Positions 55,146-64,000 of a DNA stretch of 64,000 bases are shown here, in pieces. Source of the DNA: Barnesiella propionica (GTDB taxonomy: Bacteria > Bacteroidota > Bacteroidia > Bacteroidales > Barnesiellaceae). The notes below the pieces were generated by a model. It was not told the DNA's origin, did not search any database, and was given only the letters and a program-made list of their open reading frames with translations. Every line of letters begins with the position of its first letter. The stretch's first letter is position 1. Location of the stretch: assembly GCF_025567045.1 (NCBI RefSeq), contig NZ_JAOQJK010000003.1, forward strand, positions 342,205-406,204, written 5' to 3'. The translations under genes were made by a program, and so were the position numbers.

Positions 55146-56135
55146 CTACTCTTCATACAGTACAGTAAGGACCGTTTGTCCTACTGCCTTCAGAGTAACG
55201 GGATCTATATGTTCCATCGTATCGTCGACCGTATGCCATTGCGCCGGAAATCCCGTAGGAGTGTTAGGTTCAAAATGTATAATATCGACAGCAGGTATAC
55301 CTACTTTATTGACATATACATGATCATCGGTAATATAACCGCCATCCCGATTAATAAAATATTTTCCATAACCGATACGTTGTGCTGTACGCCATATACG
55401 GTTCACTATCCCGGCCGCATAGTGCATGGAAAATTGTTCTTTATAAAATGTAGCATAACTGTCGCCCACCATGTCCAATAATATCCCGTAACGGGCTTTA
55501 TATCCTGGCTGGTGAGGATGGTTTGCCCAGTATTGCGTACCTAATGCCCAGGAGTCCTCTGAATAGTCTCCGGTCCAAAACTCTGGTATTCCATAATCTT
55601 CCGCATCAAAAAAGATAATATCCACACCTACTTTCGGGAGATTCTTTCCCAGCTGCCGGGCTATTTCCAGCAACACGCCCACTCCGCTGGCTCCGTCGTT
55701 CGCCCCGGCTATAGGTTTCCGCCAGTTGGCTTCGATAACATCATGATCGGCATAAGGCCGCGTATCCCAATGTGCAAAAAGCAGAATACGGTCTTCCTTA
55801 TCCGGATTATAACTTCCTATTATATTACGTATATTCAGAATAGTACCGTCATATGCAGTAACTTGCCCTTCCTGAACCTGTACCTGTGCACCATGCCGGT
55901 TCAGTTCCGAAGAAAGGAATGCTGCTGTTGCCTCATGTTCCGGAGTATTGGGTACACGATAACCGAACTCGACTTGCCGTTCAACATAACTATACGCACT
56001 ATCTTCATCAAAAACCGGTATTTCTGTTATAGGGGTATCTTTCATTGAAGTTTGTAATTTCTTCTCCGACTTGACAGAACAACAGGACAATAATAAAAAT
56101 ATCCCGGCTAAGTAACAAATTCTACATTTCAACAT
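55146..56135 (-). CDS. M28-family lipoprotein, probable glutaminyl-peptide cyclotransferase
   Basis: A 329-aa lipoprotein (lipobox LLLSCC, Cys18/19). The zinc-binding motifs of the M28 fold are clear: LFAHWDTRPYADHD (about 121-134), GANDGASGVGVLLEIARQLG (about 144-163), FFDAEDYG (about 175-182) and a C-terminal HTVDDTMEHIDP. This set resembles the Bacteroidetes glutaminyl cyclases such as that of Porphyromonas gingivalis, which turn N-terminal Gln of exported proteins into pyroglutamate. M28 aminopeptidases share most motifs, so the assignment is likely rather than certain. At least four secreted proteins in this window have a predicted Gln directly after the signal peptide, consistent with having substrates. 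Confidence 0.75.
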   Translation of the reverse strand: MLKCRICYLAGIFLLLSCCSVKSEKKLQTSMKDTPITEIPVFDEDSAYSYVERQVEFGYRVPNTPEHEATAAFLSSELNRHGAQVQVQEGQVTAYDGTILNIRNIIGSYNPDKEDRILLFAHWDTRPYADHDVIEANWRKPIAGANDGASGVGVLLEIARQLGKNLPKVGVDIIFFDAEDYGIPEFWTGDYSEDSWALGTQYWANHPHQPGYKARYGILLDMVGDSYATFYKEQFSMHYAAGIVNRIWRTAQRIGYGKYFINRDGGYITDDHVYVNKVGIPAVDIIHFEPNTPTGFPAQWHTVDDTMEHIDPVTLKAVGQTVLTVLYEE

Positions 56136-56196
56136 CTTTACAGCGATATATCTGTCAAAAATAACTATTCTGCATCAAAATCACAAATCGTCATTA

Positions 56197-57120
56197 TCAT
56201 TTTCCTACAAAATTCAGCATCACACTTTTATTCGTAACCGAATAATTAACAAAGGCTCCTTCTATCAACGGATAATTGTTACAGACATGTCCGGCCGGAA
56301 AACCGAAACATACGGGATAATCATATTCCTTTACCATATCCGATATCATTTCATATACCGTATATCCCAATCCGGGATCTTCTTCATATTCGGTAAACTG
56401 ACCTACTATTAATCCTGATAGCTCTTTCAAAATCCCGCTTAATTTCAAATTATAAAACATCCGTTCCAGTTTATAGGGCTTTTCCGCTATATCCTCGACA
56501 AACAAAATCCTTCCCCGTTGAAATATATCGTAAGGAGTCCTTAACAACCCGCATAAAACTGCCAGATTTCCACCACATAAAACGCCTTCGGCCCCCCCCG
56601 GTCGGTTCAGTTGATGTCCTGGAACCACATAACCAGGCATGGCTCCAAACAAGATATCACGAATCAGACAAGTAACCGGATGGTCTACCGGTTCTTCAGT
56701 CAAATGTTTACACATGGATGCATGCAGCGACATAACACCGGCGGACAAAAAAGCAGCATGCAAAGCAGATATATCACTAAAGCCTATCATCCATTTCGGA
56801 TTGCGGTTTATCAACTCCGGGTCTATTAAAGATAATAGATGTACAGCTCCATAACCTCCCCGGCTGCATATTATAGCTTTAACTTCCGGATTCAATAATG
56901 CCTCCCGAAAATCATACAGCCGTTCTTCTATAGTCCCGCTGAAACTACCGCAATGGCCTTCGCAATACTTACCTCGCACGACTTTCAGGCCCCAACCGGC
57001 AAGTACGCGCTCGGCCCCTTCTATCAACGAAACATCTATCACACTCGCAGGCGATACGATCATGACAGTATCTCCTGACGTTAAAGCATCCGGTTTTTGC
57101 ATATCTTTCTTTTTATCCAT
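56197..57120 (-). CDS. ldcA: LD-carboxypeptidase (S66 family)
   Basis: A 307-aa peptidase that trims D-Ala from tetrapeptides during murein recycling. The S66 features are visible: GDTVMIVSPAS at the start, AIICSRGGYGAVHLLSLID (about 86-104), the nucleophile Ser in MIGFSDISALH (about 117-127) and a late GHVCNNYPLIEGA carrying the catalytic His. There is no signal peptide, so it is cytoplasmic, as expected. It fits with namZ as a second peptidoglycan-recycling gene in the window, though they are far apart. Confidence 0.88.
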   Translation of the reverse strand: MDKKKDMQKPDALTSGDTVMIVSPASVIDVSLIEGAERVLAGWGLKVVRGKYCEGHCGSFSGTIEERLYDFREALLNPEVKAIICSRGGYGAVHLLSLIDPELINRNPKWMIGFSDISALHAAFLSAGVMSLHASMCKHLTEEPVDHPVTCLIRDILFGAMPGYVVPGHQLNRPGGAEGVLCGGNLAVLCGLLRTPYDIFQRGRILFVEDIAEKPYKLERMFYNLKLSGILKELSGLIVGQFTEYEEDPGLGYTVYEMISDMVKEYDYPVCFGFPAGHVCNNYPLIEGAFVNYSVTNKSVMLNFVGK

Positions 57121-57162
57121 ACAAAGATAAGAAAACTATTTATAGGATTTTCCTATCGCTTT

Positions 57163-57202
57163 AAAAGACAAGAGCCGTCTTGAATGACGGCTCTTGTCTT
57201 TT
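57163..57202 (-). terminator. Terminator of der
   Basis: Perfect 17-bp stem AAAAGACAAGAGCCGTC / GACGGCTCTTGTCTTTT with a 6-nt loop. It lies just beyond the der stop, with a T-tract on the minus strand. Confidence 0.9.
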
Positions 57203-57203
57203 G

Positions 57204-58517
57204 TTATTTCTCTCTCATGAAAATATTGACGGGAGTACCGGAAAAATTCCAGTTACTACGTATCTTATTCTCCAAATAACGTTTATACGGTTCTTTCACC
57301 CATTGCGGCAGATTACAGAAGAATATAAACGTAGGGACATATGCCCCCTTGAGCATAGTCACATATTTTATTTTTACATATTTACCTTTATGTGCCGGTG
57401 GCGGATAGCTTTCGATAGCGGCAAGCATTACTTCGTTCAGCTTAGAAGTAGGAACATGATTCCTGCGGTTTTTATATACCTGAGCTGCCGTCTCCAGAAC
57501 TTTGAATATTCTCTGCTTGGTCAACGCCGAAGCAAAAATAATAGGAAAATCCACAAACGGAGCAAACCGTTCCCGAATAGCTTCTTCAAATACTTTTATA
57601 GCTTTTGTCGATTTATCTTCTACCAGATCCCATTTATTCACACAGACAACCAAACCCTTTTTGTTTTTCTGGATAAGGGAAAAAATATTCAGGTCTTGTC
57701 CTTCGATTCCCCGTGTAGCATCGATCATCAAGATACATACATCGGAATTTTCTATGGCCCGAATAGAACGGATTACCGAATAATATTCCAGATCTTCGGT
57801 GACTTTGCCTTTTTTACGTATCCCCGCCGTATCTACCAGATAAAAATCAAATCCGAATTTGTCATAACGAGTATAAATAGAATCCCGTGTCGTTCCGGCT
57901 ATATCGGTCACAATATGACGATCTTCACCAATAAATGCATTTACTATAGAAGATTTTCCGGCATTAGGACGCCCGACCACGGCAATACGGGGAATCTCTT
58001 CGATAACTTCCTCTTCAACCTTTTTACTGAAAGATCTTATCACCTCATCAAGCAGATCGCCTGTACCTGAACCATTTACTGCAGAAATACAGAAAGGCTC
58101 GCCCAATCCGAATTTATAAAACTCGGCGGCGTAATATTGCAAATCATTGGAATCTACTTTATTGGCAATAAGAACGACCGGTTTTTTATTCTTACGTAAA
58201 ATGGAAGCTACATGTTCATCCAGATCCGTTATCCCGTTTCTCACATCTACCACAAATAAAATCACGTCCGCTTCTTCAATAGCGATAGCTACCTGCTTGT
58301 TTATCTCTTCTTCAAATATATCTTCAGAGTTTACGACCCAACCGCCTGTATCTATAATCGAGAACTCCTGGCCACCCCATTCAACTTTTCCATATTGGCG
58401 GTCACGGGTCGTACCCGACATTTCATTTACGATAGCCTGGCGAGTCCGGGTCAGCCGGTTAAAGAGAGTCGATTTTCCCACATTGGGCCGGCCTACAATT
58501 GCTACTATATTTCCCAT
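57204..58517 (-). CDS. der: GTPase Der
   Basis: A 437-aa ribosome-biogenesis GTPase with two tandem G domains. Domain 1 has [14 protein letters not shown] (8-21), DTGGW and NKVD; domain 2 has [14 protein letters not shown] (about 183-196), [11 protein letters not shown] and NKWDLV. A C-terminal KH-like domain covers about 355-437. It is 41 bp downstream of era on the same strand; the pair is co-transcribed. Confidence 0.97.
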   Translation of the reverse strand: MGNIVAIVGRPNVGKSTLFNRLTRTRQAIVNEMSGTTRDRQYGKVEWGGQEFSIIDTGGWVVNSEDIFEEEINKQVAIAIEEADVILFVVDVRNGITDLDEHVASILRKNKKPVVLIANKVDSNDLQYYAAEFYKFGLGEPFCISAVNGSGTGDLLDEVIRSFSKKVEEEVIEEIPRIAVVGRPNAGKSSIVNAFIGEDRHIVTDIAGTTRDSIYTRYDKFGFDFYLVDTAGIRKKGKVTEDLEYYSVIRSIRAIENSDVCILMIDATRGIEGQDLNIFSLIQKNKKGLVVCVNKWDLVEDKSTKAIKVFEEAIRERFAPFVDFPIIFASALTKQRIFKVLETAAQVYKNRRNHVPTSKLNEVMLAAIESYPPPAHKGKYVKIKYVTMLKGAYVPTFIFFCNLPQWVKEPYKRYLENKIRSNWNFSGTPVNIFMREK

Positions 58518-58558
58518 AAATTCTTTTTTTATTGTCCGACTATCACAGCCGGAATCGG

Positions 58559-59443
58559 TTATTCGGGAATATACCCGAAACTTTTAAGTTTATTATCACG
58601 ATTCCTCCAGTCTTTTTCTACCTTGACAAACAATTCCAGATATACTTTTTTCTGGAAAAATGCTTCTATATCCTTGCGGGCCAGAGTTCCGACCTTTTTT
58701 AAGGCCGATCCGCCTTTGCCTATTACGATGCCTTTCTGAGAGTCCCGCTCCACATATATCACAGCCATGATATTTATCTGAATTTCATTTTCCTTGAATT
58801 CCTCAACCACTACTTCGCAGGAGTATGGGATTTCCTTATCATAAGTAAGCAATATCTTTTCGCGGATTATTTCCGTTACGAAAAAACGAGCCGGTTTATC
58901 GGTAAGTGCATCTTTATCGAAGAAAGGAGGTGAAGGCGGCAACAAATCCTGAATACGCTTCAACAGATAATCCAGATTGAACTTATACTGAGCCGATACC
59001 GGAATGATTTCAGCCTTCGGCAACAAGTTAGTCCATTCCGCCACCAATTTCTCCAGGTCTTGCTGATTTTTCAACAAATCAATCTTATTAATGACCAGCA
59101 GAACCGGTACCGTCTCCTTAGATACCTTCTCCAGAAAATTTTTGTTCTTCGTAGGTGTCTCCACTACATCCGTAACATAAAGCAACACATCGGCATCCAT
59201 CAATGCAGATTGAGAAAAATTCAGCATTGCTTCTTGCATCTTATAATTCGGGGATAACACACCGGGAGTATCTGAATAAATTATTTGCATATCCTCCGTA
59301 TTCACAATACCCATAATGCGATGCCGTGTCGTCTGAGCCTTAGAAGTAATAATAGAGATACGCTCTCCTACCAAAGAGTTCATCAAAGTAGATTTACCTA
59401 CATTCGGATTACCCACAATATTTACAAATCCCGCTTTATGCAT
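58559..59443 (-). CDS. era: GTPase Era
   Basis: A 294-aa GTPase for 30S subunit maturation. It has [14 protein letters not shown] (11-24), TTRHRIMGI (G2), SDTPGVLSP (G3) and INKIDLLK (G4), then the KH domain with [21 protein letters not shown] (about 245-265). Starts 185 bp downstream of the fabH stop, past a terminator, so it likely has its own promoter. Confidence 0.97.
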   Translation of the reverse strand: MHKAGFVNIVGNPNVGKSTLMNSLVGERISIITSKAQTTRHRIMGIVNTEDMQIIYSDTPGVLSPNYKMQEAMLNFSQSALMDADVLLYVTDVVETPTKNKNFLEKVSKETVPVLLVINKIDLLKNQQDLEKLVAEWTNLLPKAEIIPVSAQYKFNLDYLLKRIQDLLPPSPPFFDKDALTDKPARFFVTEIIREKILLTYDKEIPYSCEVVVEEFKENEIQINIMAVIYVERDSQKGIVIGKGGSALKKVGTLARKDIEAFFQKKVYLELFVKVEKDWRNRDNKLKSFGYIPE

Positions 59444-59579
59444 ATCTTTTCTATTAAATTATTTATCAACAGGCTAAGACTACTTTATCGCTACAAAATT
59501 AAATAAATTTTCTCAGTTATGAAAATATAGCGGTCTACACCTGATTATGAATCACATCCTTTATTATAATGCAACAAAA

Positions 59580-59604
59580 AAACGCATCATATGATGATGC
59601 GTTT
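59580..59604 (-). terminator. fabH terminator
   Basis: AAACGCATCAT / ATGATGCGTTT, 11-bp stem; on the minus strand it continues into TTTTTTTGTTGC. Confidence 0.85.
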
Positions 59605-59628
59605 CAATATAAAGAATGCTTATGTTTC

Positions 59629-60621
59629 TTATTTTGAGTTATATCCCCATTTGAGATACAATGCTCCCCACGTAAATCCGGCTCCAAAAGCAGTCAATAT
59701 AATCTTGTCTCCTTTTTTAAGTTCATGCTCGAATTCATCAAGGCACAAAGGAATAGAAGCCGCACTCGTATTACCGTATTTCTGAATATTTACAAGTAAC
59801 TTTTCAGGAGCTATTTTGGCACGGTCGGCTATCGCTTCGATAATACGAAGATTCGCCTGATGAGGAACAAACCAATCTATAGTATCTACAGTCAAGTTAT
59901 TACGTTTCATTACACTTAATGAAGACTCCAGCATATCGGTAACGGCATGCTTATAAACAGCACGTCCCTCCTGATATACATAATGTTCATCATTATTGAC
60001 CGTTTCATGTGTGGCAGGATGCACCGAACCACCTGCTTTCATCAACAAATGAGGTAAACCTACACCGTCAGTCTTCAAGACTGCATCCATAACGCCTTCT
60101 TCCTCGTCTGTCGGAACCAGCAAAACGCCGGCAGCAGCATCACCGAATAAAGGACAGGTAGAACGATCTTTATAATTCGTCATCGAAGACATTTTTTCGG
60201 CAGCCAAAACTATTACTTTCTTATACAAACCGGATTGGATATATGCTGCACCAGCCTGCAATGCCACTAAAAAACCGGCACATGCTGCCTGGATATCGTA
60301 GCCGAAAGCATTATGAAGACCTGACTTCTCTGCAATAATGGATGCGGTAGAAGGAAACCGATAATCGGGATTGGACGTCGCACATATCAACAAATCTATC
60401 TCTTCAGGCTTTGTTGCAGTTTTGTCCAACAATTTATCTACGGCTCTGTAACCTAAATCGGACGAACCGGTTTCCTCTCCTTTCAGTATTCTTCTTTCCT
60501 TTATACCCACTCGAGTAGTGATCCACTCGTCATTAGTATCAACCATACGTGACAGTTCATCGTTGGTGAGTACATAATCAGGTACGTAAGAAGCAATACC
60601 TACAATCTTAGCATGTTGCAT
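59629..60621 (-). CDS. fabH: Beta-ketoacyl-ACP synthase III
   Basis: A 330-aa enzyme starting fatty-acid chains from acetyl-CoA (or branched acyl-CoA) and malonyl-ACP. The catalytic triad is visible: Cys114 in [11 protein letters not shown], His254 in VPHQAN, and Asn284 in KYGNTSAAS. Lies downstream of rpmF in the standard DUF177-rpmF-fabH arrangement, separated by a small terminator hairpin. Confidence 0.97.
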   Translation of the reverse strand: MQHAKIVGIASYVPDYVLTNDELSRMVDTNDEWITTRVGIKERRILKGEETGSSDLGYRAVDKLLDKTATKPEEIDLLICATSNPDYRFPSTASIIAEKSGLHNAFGYDIQAACAGFLVALQAGAAYIQSGLYKKVIVLAAEKMSSMTNYKDRSTCPLFGDAAAGVLLVPTDEEEGVMDAVLKTDGVGLPHLLMKAGGSVHPATHETVNNDEHYVYQEGRAVYKHAVTDMLESSLSVMKRNNLTVDTIDWFVPHQANLRIIEAIADRAKIAPEKLLVNIQKYGNTSAASIPLCLDEFEHELKKGDKIILTAFGAGFTWGALYLKWGYNSK

Positions 60622-60650
60622 ATCAGCTTAATTTAAATGCATGGAAAAAA

Positions 60651-60670
60651 GCCCTAAATTTCTTTAGGGC
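60651..60670 (-). terminator. Terminator between rpmF and fabH
   Basis: GCCCTAAA / TTTAGGGC, 8-bp stem with a 4-nt loop, followed on the minus strand by TTTTTTCC. Probably leaky, since fabH follows. Confidence 0.75.
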
Positions 60671-60696
60671 CAGAAATTTGTTTGCGTATTCTGCAA

Positions 60697-60882
60697 TTAT
60701 ACGGCAGCTTCTTTTTCAATAGCTAATTTACCTCTGTAGTATCCACATTCTCCACACACAGTATGATATACGTGCCATGCGCCGCAATTAGGACATAATG
60801 CCAATGTAGGTGCTACAGCCTTGTCATGAGTTCTTCTTTTGGCTGTTCTCGTTTTCGATTGTTTTCTTTTAGGATGTGCCAT
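60697..60882 (-). CDS. rpmF: 50S ribosomal protein L32
   Basis: A 61-aa ribosomal protein. It starts MAHPKRKQSKTRTAKRRTHD, with zinc-type Cys pairs CPNC (31-34) and CGEC (46-49... in VCGECGYY). It is 13 bp downstream of the DUF177 gene, a partnership found across bacteria. Confidence 0.97.
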   Translation of the reverse strand: MAHPKRKQSKTRTAKRRTHDKAVAPTLALCPNCGAWHVYHTVCGECGYYRGKLAIEKEAAV

Positions 60883-60895
60883 TTTCTTATTACTT

Positions 60896-61483
60896 TTAAT
60901 TATTATCTATTAATTTCTTCAATTCGTCCCATCGCGGGTCCGTCGTCTCATCATCTGGCTCAGATACAATATCGTCTTCTACATCAAATTCCTCCGATGT
61001 TTCTTCATTTTCGCCTCCGTCATCAGTACTCTGCGCAGTATGTTTACGCAATTTCGCACTCATACTTTTATTGCATTTTCCGGCCGGATGTACATGCTTT
61101 AAAGGAATAGTCAATGCTATGAATTCATACAGAAACCAGGCAATATTAATCTCGCCCTCTGCTTCAGGAACGATAACGACGTTATCATTCTCATCACTAT
61201 ATTCCGCTCCAAATTTGACATACAGTTTCTCCTTGGTATCCACTTCCAGATCCAAATCGTCCAGACATCGGTCACAAGGAACCTGAATAACTCCGTTTAT
61301 CACGAAATCCAACTCAAATACATCTGCCGTACGCTTTACAGATAAAGTTACACTCACCTTTCCTTTTTGTACTTCCGGACCATCGATATTCCTAAAAAAT
61401 TCGTTATCCAATAAATACTCATAATGATGAGTACCTACCGGCAGACTTTTAAGTGGCAATTTGTATAAAGTAAACTTTCCCAC
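60896..61483 (-). CDS. DUF177 (YceD) family protein
   Basis: A 195-aa protein of DUF177, nearly always next to rpmF and linked to 23S rRNA accumulation or processing. Conserved: VPCDRCLDDLDLEVDTKEKLYVKF (about 80-103) with the Cys-x-x-Cys-like CDRC. I start at GTG 61483 (VGKFTLYKLPLKS), which matches relatives beginning MGKF. The longer ATG reading (61537) would run through the predicted promoter TACCTTTGC (complement of 61505-61513). The C-terminus is a very acidic tail. Confidence 0.9.
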   Translation of the reverse strand: MGKFTLYKLPLKSLPVGTHHYEYLLDNEFFRNIDGPEVQKGKVSVTLSVKRTADVFELDFVINGVIQVPCDRCLDDLDLEVDTKEKLYVKFGAEYSDENDNVVIVPEAEGEINIAWFLYEFIALTIPLKHVHPAGKCNKSMSAKLRKHTAQSTDDGGENEETSEEFDVEDDIVSEPDDETTDPRWDELKKLIDNN

Positions 61484-61504
61484 GGTTGCTGTCGTTAAAA
61501 CTCC

Positions 61505-61513
61505 GCAAAGGTA
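61505..61513 (-). promoter_or_regulatory. -7 promoter box for DUF177-rpmF
   Basis: TACCTTTGC on the minus strand fully matches TAnnTTTG(C); it is 22 bp from the GTG start and rules out the longer ORF. Confidence 0.7.
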
Positions 61514-61715
61514 TAAAAAATAATCCTTATTAATCAACCTTTTCGTAGCTTTTTATTTCTTCTTCACAAAATTAGAGAAAGGAATTACATCACTCACACA
61601 GAAGCGCGGGTAAATATTTCATAATTGTAAAGCCTTATGAAGAATCTTAAACGCCTTACTTTGCCACGGAAAAAGCAACATAAACATTTCTCTATCGTTT
61701 GTCGGGAAACAGGCA

Positions 61716-62870
61716 TCAACCTATGCGTTTCAATTCAATTCGGAAAGTAGTACCTTTTCCTATTTCCGATTCCTTAACATAGATTTTCCCGTTATGATAT
61801 TCTTCGATAATACGTTTTACAAGAGCCAGCCCGAGCCCCCATCCCCGTTTCTTAGTCGTATATCCCGGATTAAAGACCGTTTTAAAATTCTTCCGGGCGA
61901 TTCCTTTTCCCGTATCTTTCACATCAATATAAATAACCTGACGTTCCGTTGTAAGCGAAACGTCGATACTCCCAACTCCTTCCATAGCATCTACCGCATT
62001 TTTGCACAAATTCTCTATCACCCATTCGAAAAGAGGAAGACACAACATAGTACCTTCCGCATCATTCGGCATATAAGTTGTAATAATGACTTTATCACTC
62101 ACCCGTCTGCGCATATATTCGGTAGCATTCTGGAGAGCTTCATTGACATATACTAACTCTTTCTCAGGCTCCGAACCGATTTTAGAAAAACGGTCGGCGA
62201 TAACTGACAAACGTTTTACATCTTTATTCATATCGGTCAATAACTCTTTGTCCACTCCATTCAACTCCAGCAAATCCATCCAAGCCATCAAAGAAGATAT
62301 GGGAGTACCCAACTGATGCGCCGTCTCTTTAGACAACCCAACCCATACTTTGTTCTGCTCCGCTTTCTTGGTACTTATCAATGCAAAATAAGCAATAACG
62401 ATAAAAAGCAGCATCACTCCTAATTGTATATATGGATAATAAGAAAGACGCTTTAACAATATTGAATCATCATAATATAAATATTGCATAGCATCACCGC
62501 TCAAATATATTTCAATCAGATTTCCATTTTCTTTGAACTGTTTTAATTTTTTATAAAGAAACTGTTCTTCATTTTCTTCAGGTAATTGTATATTCAGATA
62601 TTGATTAATACTGTCACGTTCATCCGCGATTATAACAGGAATAGAAGTATTACTTTGAATAACCTTTAAGATAAGGTCCATATTCATATCCATATTTTCA
62701 CTGGCAAGCTCCCGTGTAGCTTCCGCCCATATCTCCATTTTGTTTCTTTCTTCAACAGAAAGAGCCTTCACCAAATCATTGGAAATATAAACGAATACAG
62801 CAACTAATACGACCGAAACGATCAGGAATGTTAATTTTACCCGTTGACGGGCATCATATATATTCTGCAT
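61716..62870 (-). CDS. Membrane sensor histidine kinase, orphan
   Basis: A 384-aa kinase. Two membrane helices (about 12-32 and 146-166) flank a ~115-residue extracytoplasmic sensor with no recognised domain. The H-box KETAHQLGTPISSLMAW has the phospho-acceptor His185 (HQLGTPIS is unlike the usual HELRTPL, as in several Bacteroidetes kinases). The ATPase domain has the N-box ENLCKNAVDAM, the G1 box DTGKGI and the G2 box GWGLGLALVKRI. No response regulator lies beside it, so its partner is elsewhere. The signal is unknown. Confidence 0.9.
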   Translation of the reverse strand: MQNIYDARQRVKLTFLIVSVVLVAVFVYISNDLVKALSVEERNKMEIWAEATRELASENMDMNMDLILKVIQSNTSIPVIIADERDSINQYLNIQLPEENEEQFLYKKLKQFKENGNLIEIYLSGDAMQYLYYDDSILLKRLSYYPYIQLGVMLLFIVIAYFALISTKKAEQNKVWVGLSKETAHQLGTPISSLMAWMDLLELNGVDKELLTDMNKDVKRLSVIADRFSKIGSEPEKELVYVNEALQNATEYMRRRVSDKVIITTYMPNDAEGTMLCLPLFEWVIENLCKNAVDAMEGVGSIDVSLTTERQVIYIDVKDTGKGIARKNFKTVFNPGYTTKKRGWGLGLALVKRIIEEYHNGKIYVKESEIGKGTTFRIELKRIG

Positions 62871-62977
62871 GTGTAAACCGATATATTAAGTAAACGCACT
62901 TTTATATCGAATATTGCGACATAAAGTATAGTTCAAATTTAAAAAAGAAAAAGGAATAATCAGGAATTTATTTTTAT

Positions 62978-62985
62978 TATATTTG
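62978..62985 (+). promoter_or_regulatory. -7 promoter box for the TPR gene
   Basis: TATATTTG, full consensus match 29 bp before the ATG at 63015. Confidence 0.6.
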
Positions 62986-63014
62986 AAAAATCAACCGTTC
63001 AAATTACTTATTCT

Positions 63015-63926
63015 ATGAAAACGCACCTTCTTTTTTCCGTCTTATTATCCAGCATATTTTCTCTAAATACATTGTTAGCTAACGACCACTGGCCACAATT
63101 CCAAAATTCATTCAATAAAAAAGATACGATTGCCCAGAAAAATATTTTAGATTCCTGGAAAAAATCCGGTAATAGAAGCCCCGAATATTATATTGCATGG
63201 TTCAACTATTATATTTCTGCTGCGAAAGAAGAAATATTAATATTAGATACGGAACTGCCGGTCGAAAAAGAACACATAGAACTGCAAGAAGAAGATACCC
63301 TCAAAGAAAAAGCTTCAAAATATATATATAGTGATATACATTATAAAAAAAGTTCAATCAATAAGGCTATAGCCTATATAGACGAAGGAATACAAAAATA
63401 TCCTTCGCGCCTAGACCTGAGACTCGGAAAGATTTACATCTTGCAGGAAATAAAAGAATACGATGAAATGAGCGATGAAATAATAAATACAATAAAATAT
63501 TCAAAACAAATTAATCATAAATGGTCAGGCGAAGCCGACAATCAAATGCCAGATAATAAAGAAGAGCTGATAAACATTATGCAAGACTATATTCAAAACC
63601 TATTCCATAATAACGAATACAAATACATAGAAAAAGTCGCACGTTCCATATTAGCTATCTATCCTAATGATATAATCAATTTATCAAATATATCTATTAT
63701 ATATATTATTAACAAAAAATATGATATAGCCATTAAAACATTACTAAAAGCTCATGATTTATCACCTGAAGATTATATCATTTTGCAAAATCTGGCTTAT
63801 TCCTATCAACAAAAAGGAGATAAAAATAATGCGATCAAATATTACAAACTAGCATCCTTGTATGGAACCGAAGAAATTAAAACATTTACAGACGCCGCCA
63901 TACGTGAGTTAGAGGAAAAACAATAG
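63015..63926 (+). CDS. TPR-repeat exported protein
   Basis: A 303-aa protein with a signal peptide (about 1-22, MKTHLLFSVLLSSIFSLNTLLA) and a C-terminal tetratricopeptide array (about 205-300; for example ILKNLAYSYQQKGDKNNAIKYYKLAS and the preceding KYDIAIKTLLKAHDLSPED). The N-terminal half has further weak helical repeats (ALAYIDEGIQKYPSRLDLRLGKIYILQE). It is probably a periplasmic scaffold for protein contacts. The partner is unknown, and it lies convergent to nothing inside the window. Richer in AT than its neighbours. Confidence 0.75.
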   Translation: MKTHLLFSVLLSSIFSLNTLLANDHWPQFQNSFNKKDTIAQKNILDSWKKSGNRSPEYYIAWFNYYISAAKEEILILDTELPVEKEHIELQEEDTLKEKASKYIYSDIHYKKSSINKAIAYIDEGIQKYPSRLDLRLGKIYILQEIKEYDEMSDEIINTIKYSKQINHKWSGEADNQMPDNKEELINIMQDYIQNLFHNNEYKYIEKVARSILAIYPNDIINLSNISIIYIINKKYDIAIKTLLKAHDLSPEDYIILQNLAYSYQQKGDKNNAIKYYKLASLYGTEEIKTFTDAAIRELEEKQ

Positions 63927-64000
63927 TATTATTTGGATTCTTAATGAATAAAGGGTATATATTTTCTTAGGAATATAACTGATTATATCTGACTGGCATT

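Noticed and set aside
57180..58070. 296-codon plus-strand ORF
   Set aside because: Entirely antisense to der, whose two GTPase domains are unmistakable; rich in Phe/Arg/Cys as typical for a shadow frame.
61484..61537. ATG start giving a 213-aa DUF177 protein
   Set aside because: The extra codons contain a consensus TACCTTTGC promoter box, and relatives start at the MGKF position, so the GTG start at 61483 is preferred.

Overview
The window is from a bacterium of the order Bacteroidales (Bacteroidota). The grounds are: promoters of the TAnnTTTG (-7) type in front of many genes; a SusC/SusD pair driven by an ECF sigma factor and FecR; CTnDOT-type tyrosine recombinases; the DUF177-rpmF-fabH-era-der gene order; and type IX secretion (T9SS) sorting domains at the ends of two giant secreted proteins. 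A T9SS-bearing gut family such as Barnesiellaceae or Odoribacteraceae is plausible, but the genus cannot be fixed from sequence alone.

Region 1 (1-6300) is accessory DNA, visibly more AT-rich than the rest. It holds the 3' part of a tyrosine DNA invertase, then a 190-bp segment bounded by perfect 19-bp inverted repeats. That segment carries a textbook Bacteroides promoter, which in this copy points away from the genes to its right. To the right lie a 44-codon candidate precursor peptide, a terminator-like hairpin, a radical SAM/SPASM peptide maturase and an ABC exporter. My reading is a phase-variable ribosomally made peptide (RiPP) locus, caught in the OFF orientation. It is followed by an integrase pseudogene broken by two 1-nt deletions. 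This is the most exciting part of the window.

Region 2 (6300-33400) is mostly core genome: an EamA transporter, DUF3256, asnS, an rsuA/rluB-type pseudouridine synthase with a very long Asn/Arg/Gly/Tyr-rich tail, purB, three identical tRNA-Val genes, a 1163-aa AsmA-like protein, a 1586-aa T9SS adhesin-like protein, a sodium symporter beside a NamZ-type muramidase, DUF4831, nnrD/E, hpt-adk, and obgE-pgeF. One oddity is an orphan HpaII-family restriction-endonuclease homologue in a tight operon with RNase HII, with no methyltransferase nearby.

Region 3 (33700-52920) is a polysaccharide utilisation locus. An ECF sigma factor, FecR anti-sigma, STN-containing SusC and SusD are followed by a purple-acid-phosphatase-like enzyme, a GH20 hexosaminidase, a 1408-aa T9SS beta-propeller/Ig-like protein, two more phosphatase paralogues and a GH110 alpha-1,3-galactosidase. 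One of the phosphatase paralogues has lost its metal ligands. GH20 plus GH110 points to host mucin or blood-group-type glycans; three phosphoesterase-like proteins are unusual and hint at a phosphorylated substrate.

Region 4 (52990-64000) is core again: a POT peptide transporter, sufE, an M28 protein resembling Bacteroidetes glutaminyl cyclase, an LD-carboxypeptidase, der, era, fabH, rpmF, DUF177, an orphan histidine kinase and a TPR protein. Several secreted proteins in the window have a predicted signal-peptidase cut just before Gln, which fits a glutaminyl cyclase acting on them.
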